Below are positions 33,879-44,628 of a stretch of 64,000 nt of DNA, one piece after another (the stretch's first letter is position 1; each line of letters starts with the position of its first letter). Where the stretch lies: NCBI GenBank assembly GCA_021018995.1, contig CM037586.1, positions 3,384,328 to 3,448,327 on the forward strand, written 5' to 3'. The DNA is from Chloranthus sessilifolius. Its lineage: Eukaryota > Streptophyta > Magnoliopsida > Chloranthales > Chloranthaceae. The translations under genes and the position numbers were made by a program. The notes beneath the pieces were generated by a model. That model searched no databases. It worked only from the letters and a program-made list of their open reading frames with translations, and had not been told where the DNA came from.

Positions 33879-34158
33879 GTTTGCAACCTATTTAAAAACT
33901 ATTCGTTTTGATTTTTTTTCAATCGATATCGACACTGTTTGAGCTTTTGCCCTTTTGTTGGCAATGGCCATAGATTAGATCCTATACTATTCTTCCTTAT
34001 AAGTAAACACATGCGTAAATGGGATCTGGGAAATTCTTTGACCTCAATGACTCCAAACGGAGGAATTCGAGCTGCTCGCTCGGCTTAGGTCTTCTTGATT
34101 CCACATTGGTTTTCGTGGAGTCAAATCGTCCCAGGATCATGTGATGTAAACATGTTTA
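33285..34158. other. Unassigned sequence inside the copia element
   Basis: Starts with a 33-bp phrase repeated directly (GTCGATGTGAAATCAACATC at about 33282 and 33387), a family 1 fragment (33430-33495) and a CT microsatellite (33837-33878). No coding sequence recognised. Confidence 0.4.
33837..33878. repeat. Microsatellite (CT)n
   Basis: CT repeat with one interruption. Confidence 0.95.
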
Positions 34159-34486
34159 TGCATTGATTGATCCATCAGGAAGACGGTTATGGGATCTATG
34201 ACCGTTAGGAATGGGACTTCAATCTCCTAGCGTCCTTCTTGATGATACTTTCATGTATAATTTGGGTTTCTATTAGGGGATTCATAAAAAGATTGACTCT
34301 CCTCACCGCCCGCCGTTTTAGATCTGCCTCTGCATTGATTGATCCATCAGGAAGATGATTGTGGGATCTATGACCGTTAGGAAAGGGACTTCAATCTCCT
34401 AGTTTCCTTGATGATACTTTCATGTATAATTTGGGTTTCTATTAAAAGATTGACTCTCCTTACCGCCTGCGGGTTTAGATCTGTCT
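34159..34486. repeat. Tandem duplication, 172-bp period
   Basis: Two adjacent copies beginning TGCATTGATTGATCCATCAG at 34159 and 34331, with GGGATCTATGACCGTTAGGA and AATTTGGGTTTCTATTA in both. Confidence 0.85.
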
Positions 34487-34633
34487 CTCATTGTCCTGTT
34501 TTTAGGCCATGAGGTGCCATATGATGGTTGGCCATCAATTGAGCTTGATTCAGCCCAAAGCTAAGGACCATAAGAGAATTCGTACCATTCCAGTTGCAGA
34601 ACTTTACTATCGTTCATACGGTAGATACGAACA

Positions 34634-35510
34634 ATGACCCATTTACTAGAGTGTTACGCTGTGTCGCATATTTTTGGTAAGCAAATAAAATTTTTTCCTT
34701 TGCTTATTTCTGAAATCTTGGGTATACCTTTAAATCTTGATGGGTATAACTACCCTGTGGATGAAAGTCAAATTCATTCACTGTTTCATCCTTCCATAGT
34801 ATACGACTTTCTGTGCAATGATCCATGTCAACTAACTGGAACTGCATTGCATTACACTTCTCTGAAAACCAAATTTCAGTAGCTTCGTCATGTCCTTTTT
34901 GCCACTCTTACACTAAGAGCGGGTAATAAGGATCAAGTGCGTTGGGACATTGTTTATCTCATGTTTCTTTTAGACAAATATCGTCTTTTGTGTGTGTCAC
35001 TGTTATTTTTGAAATTATTGTTCGCCGAATGAATGACGATTCTTCAAAAAGTCTCTTCCTTTTCCAATCATCATTAGTAAGATTGTAGAGTCTCAAATGA
35101 CTCTTCCGCCTAATCTGGCTACTTCTCGGGTCATGGCACCACTAGGTAAGTTTTAAAAAATTGAGAAAATGATTAGAATAGATTTGGATGATGTTGAATT
35201 CCTTGATGAAAGTTCTGACGAGGATGAGGCAGACATCCTGGTCACCAAGCTCCTGTACCTCCAACAGTTCCTCCATTTCAAACTCCAGAGGGTTATTACT
35301 ATGACCATCGTTTTGATATGATGAATGCTGATATTCAACACATGAATTTAAATATTCAAAATCTATCTAATAGAATAGAAACTAGTTTTAATATATATGG
35401 GGAGCAGATTTTTTCTTTACAAATGACTATGATTGACGATTTTTAAGCGATGCATCGCTTTAACAGTGTTTTCCCGCCTCCTGAAGCACATTTTCTGCCG
35501 CCTGAGTGAT
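34634..35510 (+). pseudogene. copia env-like / post-pol region remnant
   Basis: A broken coding region before the 3' LTR. Recognisable pieces: an N-terminal ORF (34634-34882) with ISEILGIPLN and FHPSIVYDFL, then NKDQVRWDIVYLMFLL (near 34925), KIVESQMTLPPNLA (near 35080), GYYYDHRFDM (near 35290) and a heptad-like stretch (MNLNIQNLSNRIE). Stops and shifts interrupt throughout. Sireviruses carry a post-pol env-like ORF of this kind; whether this is env-like or a captured plant transposon domain is uncertain. Confidence 0.5.
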
Positions 35511-35749
35511 TTTATATTTTCTGTGATGTGATCTCTGACGTGTTTAATGTTATAATGATGGTAATATTTTGTTTGTTATATTTTCTTTATGGTGCATATG
35601 AAGAAGATAGTTGAAAATTTTAATACTTGCATGGTATGTACAAATCTTTTCAAATCTTAAATGAATGTGTAAAATTATCTTAAATTGTGATTAAATTGAG
35701 ATATTTTTCCTGTTATTTTTAATTCACTTGACCCTTTGTTACATTATGA

Positions 35750-36050
35750 CAAAAAGGGGGAGATAAACTTCATACCATAAATTGTTACAATTATATCATA
35801 CTTGTGCTATTAAAATTTTATGTTTCATTCAACAGGTGAAAAGCAATAAGTGAAAGATCAAATCCTAAAATAGTGTTTAGGCTTTTTTTTTTACTTGGCA
35901 AATAATTAGGGGGAGCAAATAGTGTTATAATTTCAGCATTTTCATTCTAGATTGATGTATAAGATTTAGATGAAAAATGAATATATTGTAATTTTTAATT
36001 TTTGAGTCTTTGTAAACTGATTTTTGTTATGATTGTGACAAAGGGGAAGA
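35750..36050 (+). other. Multiple polypurine tracts before the 3' LTR
   Basis: AAAAAGGGGGAGA (35752), TTAGGGGGAGCAAA (35907) and AAGGGGAAGA (36041-36050), the last directly before the LTR. Several tracts upstream of the 3' LTR are characteristic of Sireviruses. Confidence 0.75.
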
Positions 36051-36051
36051 T

Positions 36052-36701
36052 TGTGAGAATTTTGTCATCATCATGACTTAAAAAATCAGTGTTGCTACTT
36101 AGAAAAATGATTTTGCCAAATAAATCTGTTTGACAAATTGATTTGTCATTTTTAGACCCACGATTGTCCGTAGGACACTCACGGACGACCGTGAGTGATT
36201 CATGCACGTCCGTGACCCGAAATTCTATAAATTCTAGGAAGTTCAGACAGTTTGATAACTGATCCGAAAATCCTCTATTTTCAAGTCTTTAGTCCAAAAT
36301 TTTTATCCTTGAGATTACTTACCATTTGTTCATTTCAATCATAAATCTCAATGATGAGTGTGCTTTCTCTAATCCTTGTATGAGAGTGTATGGTTTGTGA
36401 GAGACAAGTGGACCTTCGTGAGAGACGACGGTTGTTGGAATTATTCACTGTGGATAGAATGATGGTGAGAGGCTGTCATTGTTGGTGATATGAGTGATAG
36501 GGCATATCATTCCAAAGAGGCACTGTAAGGTTATTAATTCATAGTGAATTTTTTCTTGGATCTGAGATAGATCCCGTGGTTTTTACCTTTGATGGGTTTT
36601 CCACGTTAAAAATGACTTGCGTTCATATTTTTGTTGTGTGGTGATTGTGAGTAGTATTAAAGTGTTTAATTTTATAGATTATTATAAACTCCCAAATTTC
36701 A
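36052..36701 (+). repeat. copia 3' LTR
   Basis: 650 bp, closely similar to the 5' LTR, with a few substitutions, a different palindromic patch (GACGACCGTGAGTG) and the same ends. Confidence 0.95.
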
Positions 36702-36945
36702 CCTTCATATCCTCTCTCATTGTTTCCCTCCAAATCTTCAACTTATTTCCCTCTAATAGAATTTTTAGGGGTAATTAGCATGCTTGCAAAGCTAACCAAC
36801 CCCAAATAAATGGAATAAAACTATTTGGCTTTTTGTAATCTTGCAATCCTTCATATCCTCTCTCATTGTTTCCCTCTGAATCTTTAACTTATTTCCCTCT
36901 AATAGAATTTTTAGGGGTAATTAGTATGCTTGCAAAACCAACTTC
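36702..36945. repeat. Direct duplication flanking the copia element
   Basis: CCTTCATATCCTCTCTCATT followed by AATAGAATTTTTAGGGGTAA occurs at 36702-36800 and again at 36848-36945. The right partner of the 28-bp inverted repeat (36796-36823) lies between. Confidence 0.8.
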
Positions 36946-37602
36946 TTAGATTATCATTTGAACGAAGCCTGAGACTTGTAGATAGCATTTTTCTCATTGA
37001 AACAAGGTTGATTATGGTGGATTGCTTGACCCGTGCTTAGGTAGAGCCAGGCGAAAATTTTGGCTGCTTACCAAGTTAGGAAAAAGGAGCCATAACAGAT
37101 TGAATTCAAAATCCTGCAAACCCCAACAAAACTACTTTATGTGCTACAAAGAAATTTGGATATCGGTCCTATTTTTATATTTATATGAATATAGATTTTT
37201 GGCCTGGCGTTATTGCACACACTTAAAAAAATGGATGCAAATTTGAAGTTTTCATAGAGGCAACCTTAGAGCCACCTTCCAAATAATGAAAATTTAATAA
37301 GCATGTGCATTGATCTTGTCACAATGAAGTTTCATATATAAAAGTTTGCTTATTTAGTTTCAGGGCATGGTGACCCAAATAATCACCATTCAAAACTAAA
37401 ATGGAAATCATCTCACCCAATGTGCTCTCTGTTTTCATTCAACCAATTGGAATGTATGTTGTCTGATGCAAGAATAGATAGATTGAAATGTAATTAATAG
37501 ATGTCAGGTTCCAGCTTCATCTATAAAGGGGTAGTTTAGTCATTTTGAAATGTGATTAATCATCTAAAATGATTGAATTGATGCATGGATAATTGACACA
37601 TC
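36946..37602. other. Intergenic sequence
   Basis: No gene recognised on either strand. Confidence 0.4.
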
Positions 37603-37607
37603 ATGAG

Positions 37608-39170
37608 TGATGAGTGATCGATTTTAAGTGTAACCCTTGCAAGTGCACAAGATCTATTGTAGTATGGCAAGAACAAAGGTGTCGAACCCACAGGAAAATC
37701 TTGAATTTTAATTAATTCTTTCAGAGATTTAAAAACGTCCCTAAGGAAGTACCAAAGGGCAGATTCAATTTTACCAAAATTTATCACACTTTTCCTAAAT
37801 GCAGAAAAATAAATTAATCTAAACAACTAATTACCGATGAATCTAAAATAATAATTAAATGAGATCAAGGAATATGCTACCCCAGATTTGTACCCCTTTT
37901 CTACCATTAAAACCCACAGTTTCATTAAAGCATCATTCACACCATCATTCATCTATAAAAAATGATTCGAAATAAAATATGATCATCAATCCGACATACC
38001 CTATCTAAAAATAATGACTAAGCCTATCATTGCGGTATGAGTCATGTAAGAAGCATAGCGTATCTCATGATGTTTAGATCACAACAGTAAAAACATAATC
38101 GCTCCGCAGCCTAGATCAGTCTGCAGGTCCAGATCTAGCGATTATAGCCGTTGATACGTGCCATCAACGATCATAACAAGCATTCAATATATTTTCAATA
38201 ACACAAACTTTTAGCAAAATGATTCCATGATGACAATAAATCGACTATGATATTAATCATAAATAAGGGTACTTATCTGGGGATCGCATCTTCCCCGATC
38301 AACTGATTTAGTCGCTCATCTTTGGTGTATGATCTCCTTGTTCATTCAAAGTCATTCCTCTTTTTATTTCTTCCAAAAGATCTTTGTTTACAATGCTTTT
38401 TCCTAAATACAATCTATGCTTTCATGAACGTAAAGGAAAAATAATGCAAATCGTAGGTACAATCTACCCAGATGGAACCCTAGAAGAAGGAGAAAGAAGA
38501 ACTCTTGAAAAGATGTCAAGAGGAGTCTAAAACCAAAAATAATAATAATGAATAATAATCTTCTAAAAAATTCTCTCCAAAAACTCTCAAAAAAGAAAAG
38601 CCAAAACTCACTCTCTAATTATCTATCTCTAATTACTCTCTCTAATTCCTATCTCTTTTTCCTCCTCTTTTTTTTCGAAGTGTTTGATCCGCTTTAAATA
38701 GAGCCGAAGTTTTCCAGCCGCAGAGGTGTTCAAACTCGAAAATTTAGGGTCGATTAATTGACCCAATAGGGTCGATGCATCGACCTCCCAGATTTTCGAT
38801 AATTCCTACCGAACTTTGCATCAGACACTGCTTCAGTATTTTGGCTATAACTTTCATTCCCGAACTCAGATTGAGGCAATTGTTATGCCGTTGGAAAGCT
38901 GACAGAAAGCTCTACAACTTTTGTGTTTTGACAATTTCATAATTCGGCCATTTTGAAGGTCCAAATTGATCTGTAAGTCGCACTAAGTTCTCGATGACCC
39001 AAAGTTACAGTGTTTTGATATTATTTTTAGAATTCTTGGGCTGTTTTCTGTACTTGGCTTCTATTTACCTGAAACACTTCAAATCTTATAATTCTTATCA
39101 GATAGCCTTCATCGGATAGCTAAATGTAGGTATATAGGGGTGAAATATCATCATATTTCATTACTCATCA
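37608..39170 (-). repeat. Solo LTR of the Athila-type family, inverted
   Basis: Termini TGATGAGT and ACTCATCA and a perfect 5-bp duplication ATGAG (37603-37607, 39171-39175). It matches, in reverse, both ends and the module of the LTR at 27942-29732. Carries GTCGATTAATTGAC and GTCGATGCATCGAC palindromes (38748-38782). Confidence 0.9.
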
Positions 39171-39175
39171 ATGAG

Positions 39176-39469
39176 ATCCCCAAAAGGTAAGCCCACCAAA
39201 ATCTTTAATTATTTTTTAGTTATTAAATAATTTCATATTAACACATTTGGTAAATAAATTTAATTAAAAATGAAAAACAAAAAAATTGAGAAATATAAAA
39301 TGAAATCATTTTTCCTCTATTCCATTAATCCATTAATAAAAAAATATTTGAGAAATATATAATATTAAAAAAAAGAAAAAGATCAAGCCCTTAATTGGTT
39401 CCTCATAAATTATAAAAATAATAAATAAAAATCACTTTTTTAAAAAAATCTCAGGACAAAAAAGGGGGC
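39176..39469. other. AT-rich intergenic sequence
   Basis: Poly-A/T rich. It would be the downstream flank of the cyclin exon. No clear polyadenylation site was assigned. Confidence 0.35.
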
Positions 39470-39787
39470 TTATCTCTCGTAGAGGCATTTATCATCATTG
39501 CTTGTATCTATACTCTTTGTACATCGCCTCACACCGAGCTTTCGACGCTTGTTCAACGGCTCGGCTCTATTAGCAACCCGTTCGGCTTCGTTCCCTTCTT
39601 CAGCACTGTTGCTATTAAAATTAATCGTTTGAGCCGACATTTGAGCGTCGCAGCTCGCGCAAGCCGCCGCATCAAGCACGCCGACTGGGCTCTGCGGTGT
39701 CGGCTGCAAATCTGTATTCAACCGAGCTGAAGGACACGTGTCAATCAAATACGACTCCTTTAGTTGATGAGAGCCGCTTTCCATTTC
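39470..39787 (-). pseudogene. D1-type cyclin, C-terminal exon (gene fragment)
   Basis: D-type cyclins activate CDKA to drive the G1/S transition. The exon follows a good acceptor (ATGTCAG at 39793-39788) and encodes a frame opening with EMESGSHQLKESYLIDTCPS, then PQSPVGVLDAAACASCD. It ends in a basic nuclear-localisation-like NKRRKLGVRR and a natural stop after 105 codons. YLIDTCPSARL and SPVGVLDAAAC are the hallmarks I associate with the last exon of plant CYCD1. No cyclin box exon was found upstream on the minus strand within several kilobases, and hAT and other repeats occupy that side. It is either a fragment or the end of a gene with a very long intron. Confidence 0.6.
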
Positions 39788-39789
39788 CT

Positions 39790-40454
39790 GACATCAAAGA
39801 AGTAAATGGACCAATTTAGCACGAGAAATTAAATAACACACGATGAAAAAAACGATGAGAAATTCCCGACAGAAAAAGCGACACGTGGTAACGAAATCAA
39901 AAGCCCAAGCCCATTACCTTGCTCACTCTCCCATAGAAAGCTATCGTTTTCCGGTCATCTGCCACCAAAAAATCAAAACTTCAGTTGGCCGCACAGCCGC
40001 CGCCGCTATCGCCCGACGGCAGGTAACACAAAAATCGATTACTAGGCAATAATAAAACACTTACAAATCACATTCATCCAACAAACGTATCGTTTCAGGG
40101 TCATTTCGTTAATCGTTACCTCGATTAGTGCTGAGAATAATGTCTGCAAGAGGTCATTCGAGAAGGTGTATAGGGAACCGAAACTTCTGAGTTTGCCGAG
40201 GAGAAATTGATGAGATAATTTGAAAGTAAAGTAAATGACAGTGAAATACTATCTGTTCCAGAGACTGCAAACCCCTTTATCCACTTGATTAATATGCCAG
40301 AATCAATAGAAGTTTGTTTCCCAGGGACAGAAAGTAAAACCAATCTCCCTTTTCCTTCCATGGGACAGATGAAATTTTCCACTTTCTTTTCCCCAGAAGA
40401 AATAAAATCAAACAATTCCTGCAAATGTATAAACTTGGTCAAGAACCATACATA
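39790..40454. other. GC-richer flank of the cyclin exon
   Basis: Contains a CGGCGGCGGC-like patch (39990-40020) and a minus-strand open frame (40442-40125) preceded by a possible acceptor TTTGCAG. I do not recognise its protein and cannot link it to the cyclin exon. Confidence 0.35.
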
Positions 40455-40589
40455 GAAAAGAAATGAGTATTATTTTATTTCTTAAAAAAGGAAAAAAACT
40501 GTGGCATTTAAAAAAAAAAGGTTAATACGAAAGAGGGGCTCCATTTTAGGAATTCGCCTTGGGCCCCCCAAATCTCAGGGCCAACCCTG
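40455..40589. mobile_element. Truncated hAT element, right end only
   Basis: From AATGAGTATTATTTTATTT to CTCAGGGCCAACCCTG this matches the right end of the complete element at 42813-44093. The left part is missing. Confidence 0.8.
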
Positions 40590-40599
40590 ATTGAAGTGT

Positions 40600-40905
40600 G
40601 ATTTACCATTGTACCTATGATCAATCTAAATTGCCCAAGGGACAATCCATCATTGGATCATGTCCCAGCCAAAGGATTATGCTTATAAGTGGATGTAAAT
40701 CATCCAATCGGTGAACTTTAATATCAGCCATCAAAATTAAAAACAATCGTTGATATTAGAGTGCATGGATCGGCTGGTTCGAATCTCCTAAAAAATGTGG
40801 TTTTTTACCCAATTGGTGATATATGACTTTGAGGGTATGAATTTTTAAGATCATAAGCCAATAAATGGTGTAAGCTCGTTTAAATATCATTTAGTGCTTA
40901 GAGAA
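40600..40905. repeat. Family 2 foldback copy
   Basis: Shares AAGTGGATGTAAATCATCCA, TTTAATATCAGCCATCAAAA and GGTGTAAGCTCGTTTAAATA with the element at 56472-56900, in inverted order. Confidence 0.5.
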
Positions 40906-41574
40906 TTGGTCTGTGTATTTAACAAATATATATCTACCCAAAAGATAAATAAGGCGCTGATTGATGTTAATAACTAGTGTTGACTGTTGAGCCGAGGCTG
41001 TTGCAAAACTTGCTCAACAAGACTACTCCAACAAGTATGCCCAATTAGTCCAATCAAAATCTATTTATCAAGCGTCCGTGTCAGAAGCTATTGGAGTACT
41101 TGATTGTCAAGAGTGTTACTCCTGCAAGTAAATCCAATCAAAATTAAATATGTACTTTATTGATACATATATAAATAAATAATATGACGTCAGAAGTACC
41201 AAACATCAGTTCCAGAGGAATTGATAGTTGGTCAAATTCAGTGTCAATAACGTGATTTTCCTTCCCTCCTAATTGCACTCTTAGCAGTTGAAAATTTTTA
41301 CAGGGCATAAACAGGCCCTTCTCGTTCCTATTAAAACACAAAGAACACACTCAAATCTCTACAAAATTAAAAGAATTATCAAATTCTGTAAATAATCTTT
41401 GATGTAAAAAAATCACCAGGGCAGGCAAAAAAACATGTAAGTGTATAACATAAGGACACCAAAATTTAATGTTCATGTTCTACTTTACTTGATTTCAACA
41501 CATTCCTTGAACTAAATTTCGACTTTTCCTTTTAATTTTTTTATTAACTATGACAACTACCTAAATCTAGTCTT
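40906..41574. other. Intergenic sequence
   Basis: No gene recognised. The minus open frame at 41350-41144 has no visible family. Confidence 0.4.
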
Positions 41575-42105
41575 ATTTCTTTCAAAAAGTGAGATTAAGA
41601 TGATTTCTTCCTCTTCTTCTTATTATTAATAATATTGTATAATTTCTCTAAATCATGCCTATTAACACTCTCTAAGTAAAAATAATCATGATCTACATTC
41701 CACATCATAGAGAGACATCAATTGAAAAAAAAAAACTAAATAACCCACTAACTAAAATTACAAAAAAATTAAAAAAGAAAAAAAGGAAAAAAAAGAGCGC
41801 ACGCACAGTCTATAGGCACAAAGAACAAAAATCCAGTTCTTTCTATCAAAAGTGAAATTAAGAAGATTTCTTATTATTATTGATACTATTATTATTACTA
41901 ACATTATTATAATTTCTCTAAAATTATTATTACTAATATTATTATAATTTCTTTAAATCATTCCTATCAACACTCTAAATAAAAATAATCATGATCTCCA
42001 TTCCACATCACACAGAGACCTCAATTGAAAAGAATCAAAGAAAACTAAACCTAAAAAAATCCTCTTGAAGAATTTAATAACCCACTAACTAAAATTACAA
42101 AAACC
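41575..42105. repeat. Direct duplication of an AT-rich segment
   Basis: AAAATAATCATGATCT then ATTCCACATCA, followed by CAATTGAAAA and CCCACTAACTAAAATTACAA, occurs at 41680-41765 and again at 41980-42100. The TTATTATTATTA tract before it is duplicated as well. Confidence 0.8.
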
Positions 42106-42804
42106 AAACCCGACAAAGAAGAAAAATTCATTTCTTTGTTGAACCCAGACCTTTTTTTTTTCAACAAATAAGGATTGAAGAAGAAATAAAAATCAAATAC
42201 ATCCCCAGAAGACAAGCTATTAACATAGCTTAGTATCAGCTTTAATTCGCTTGCCCCGTCACGCACGAGCCCTGCTCGCATATGAGCAGCCATGGCGTCT
42301 GTTACGTGACATAAAACAGGGAGAGGCGTCGCACGCTTCTTCTTCGGGTGGGTCAGGATGGGGAGAGCCAGGCTTGATTGGGCGGCCAGGACTAGCCTCC
42401 CTCTTGACAATCGCTTTGCCGAGAACGATCCAACGGTCTCAAACTGGAATAAGGTGCCCCACGATCGTAAGATCTATTTTATTGAAGATTGACACTAAAA
42501 ATGATCTCCATCATCTTATTCAAGGCGGTGGAGATGTGTATTTTCCTTCACAGGTTTAACGGGTGTGGGTTTTGTGGGTTTTTTGAGCTTGCTTGCTAAA
42601 TAAGCAAGGTAAAAATAGATTATTATTTTTTTTTTTTTGATGAAGATGCTTAAAAGAATTTTCATTCTTTATTTTAGATGACATGTAGGCTGCTCATTTA
42701 ATGTTCAAAAATTGCGTGTAAGAAAAAAGGCCATACCCATTTGTCAACCAAATCAATTTCTCATTAATTGAAAATCCCTACCCTCGAAAAAAAAATAAAA
42801 TTCA
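42106..42804. other. Intergenic sequence with a GC-richer patch
   Basis: 42240-42430 is GC-richer and open on both strands, but no protein family was recognised. A family 1 fragment follows (42440-42535). Confidence 0.35.
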
Positions 42805-42812
42805 CTCACCAA

Positions 42813-44093
42813 CAGGGCCGGCCCTGGGCCAAGGCCCAAGAGGCGTTCGCCTCGGGCCCCCTAATACTTAGGGGCCCCAAATCTTGGAAGTTTTTACTAT
42901 TTATCATCTAGTTGCTTAATATAATTTTTAGTGTATAATGTAATGAAATGATTTTATTGTTTAATTGGTTAAGTGACTAGTGTTATTTTATTTTTTACCC
43001 AAATGGTTGTGGGTTCAACTCTTCTCAAGTCCCATATTTACATTTTTTTTTAAATGGGTCATGGAACGGGTCTCTGTCGGGTCGGTGCAAGTCCTTGGTT
43101 GGGTCACTGGCCTCACTGGCTAGGCTAGCCATATATATTGACCTAGCATTTATTCTTTAGCCCAAATTTTGATCAGACTAGATTTGTTTGACCAAATCCT
43201 CTTTATATATAAGGTACCTCTAATCGCACCCATGCATTCTCCAAAAGCAGCCATGTCCCAGACCCCTTGAAAACCATTGATTCATTCGCATGAGATGATG
43301 GAGATCACTTATCAAACCTATCTTTCACAAAATAGATCTTCAGGTCTTGGCCAACATATCAAATGATCAATTTTTATTCCATGTCACAAATCTTGAAAAA
43401 ATGGCCTTGAATTATATGACACACATCACACTCAAACGTGATTTTATGGCCATGTTTTTAGGATCTATGACACGTTGAATCACAAACGGACTGTTTGATA
43501 GGTGCACCATGATCTCAAGAGCAATTGAGTGAAAGATATGGGTGAAAAACGATCTTCATCATATGATTCCAAGGATTCAATAGCCCTATATATATATATA
43601 ATTTTTTTATTAAATAACCCTAACTTAAAATAGCGATTTCTGACTCATTACAGTTCAGTTTTTGCAAATGACTTGTTAATTTGGATCTATTAAACGAGAC
43701 TTATCCAATGAACCTAGTTTTAGAATTTTTTTGAGCTTGTTAAAGTGCTACAAAACGATGGTGAAAGATTCAATGGTTGTAAAAGTAATAAAAAATATTA
43801 AAATATTATAGGTTGGGTTACTCGATCCGTTGAGTATGTTCTATTATTTAGATTTTCTCTTTTTGTATTGCAATTTTTTTTAATATTGACTTTCGTTAAT
43901 TTGTTAGTTGCATTTTCAAATTATAAATAATAGATGGAATAAGAAGATATTTATAATCTAAAAGCAATGAGTATTATTTTATTTGTCAAAAGAAAAATTA
44001 TGGCAATTTTTTTTATTTTTTAAGATTAATATGAAAGAGGGGCCCTATTTTTAGAACTTGCCTTGGGCCCCCAAAATCTCAGGGCCGGCCCTG
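42813..44093. mobile_element. Non-autonomous hAT element (1281 bp)
   Basis: Identical 14-bp ends CAGGGCCGGCCCTG, each palindromic in itself, and a perfect 8-bp duplication CTCACCAA (42805-42812, 44094-44101). This is diagnostic of hAT. The subterminal zones are rich in GGCCC (GCCTCGGGCCCCC left, CCTTGGGCCCCC right). The interior is AT-rich, has no transposase, and contains a family 1 long-TIR element (43262-43585). Confidence 0.93.
43262..43585. mobile_element. Family 1 long-TIR element, full copy inside the hAT element
   Basis: Left arm GATGATGGAGATCACTTATC, right arm CATGATCTCAAGAGCAATTG then GAAAAACGATCTTCATCATA. The middle holds ATATGACACACATCACACTC. Confidence 0.6.
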
Positions 44094-44101
44094 CTCACCA
44101 A

Positions 44102-44628
44102 TAGAAAGAAAAATGGAATATGATAGGAGCAGCTATGAGTACCTACATTTAAAGTAGAATTCACAAAAGACCCATTGATTTTTTATATCCCACATTTTGT
44201 TTCAAGTGAAGACAAAGACTAATAGAAGGGGTATCTTTTCCTAAATGGAGAAAATGACCGACCAAATATAGGCATGCAATTTGCTTATAGAAGTAAATAG
44301 ACTAGTAAAAAGGCACGTGCAAATGTACGTAGACATTAGGACATTTAAATGATTGAACTTAATTTTTAGACATCTATCGGGTGATTTCAACATTAAAAAA
44401 AAAAAGTATTTTAAGTGTTCGTTACAATGTTTTATGATTTATTAAAGACAAAAAAAAAAAAAAACCCTTATTACTATGCTTCATGCCTTCATTATGTATA
44501 ATTTAAAATTATAAAAAAATTTAATAAAAAATATAACTTATATTGTCAACTATAAAACATAAAGAAATAAAATAAAAATTAACAAATAAGTATAATTTGG
44601 AAAATACAATTAAATCAAAATTGGGTAT
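44102..44628. other. AT-rich intergenic sequence
   Basis: No gene recognised. Confidence 0.4.

Larger units (their letters stand above)
20336..36701 (+). mobile_element. Ty1/copia retrotransposon, Sirevirus-like, with nested insertions
   Basis: Both LTRs are present (646 and 650 bp, start TGTGAGAATT, end AAATTTCA) with a perfect 5-bp duplication CCTTC (20331-20335, 36702-36706). Order: 5' LTR, primer site, gag-protease, integrase, an env-like region, polypurine tracts, 3' LTR. Reverse transcriptase and RNase H are absent. Inside sit a family A element (23404-27476), a minus-strand retroelement scrap (27848-27941) and an Athila-type element (27942-33284). A large post-pol region and more than one polypurine tract are Sirevirus traits. 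All reading frames are broken. Confidence 0.92.

Noticed and set aside
40125-40442. Minus-strand 105-codon open frame beside the cyclin exon, with a possible TTTGCAG acceptor
   Set aside because: No protein family recognised, no codon or splice evidence linking it to the cyclin exon. Kept only as a remark on the flank.
42051-42410. Overlapping open frames on both strands in a GC-richer patch
   Set aside because: Both strands are open over the same bases and neither resembles a known protein. GC-rich composition alone explains the lack of stops.
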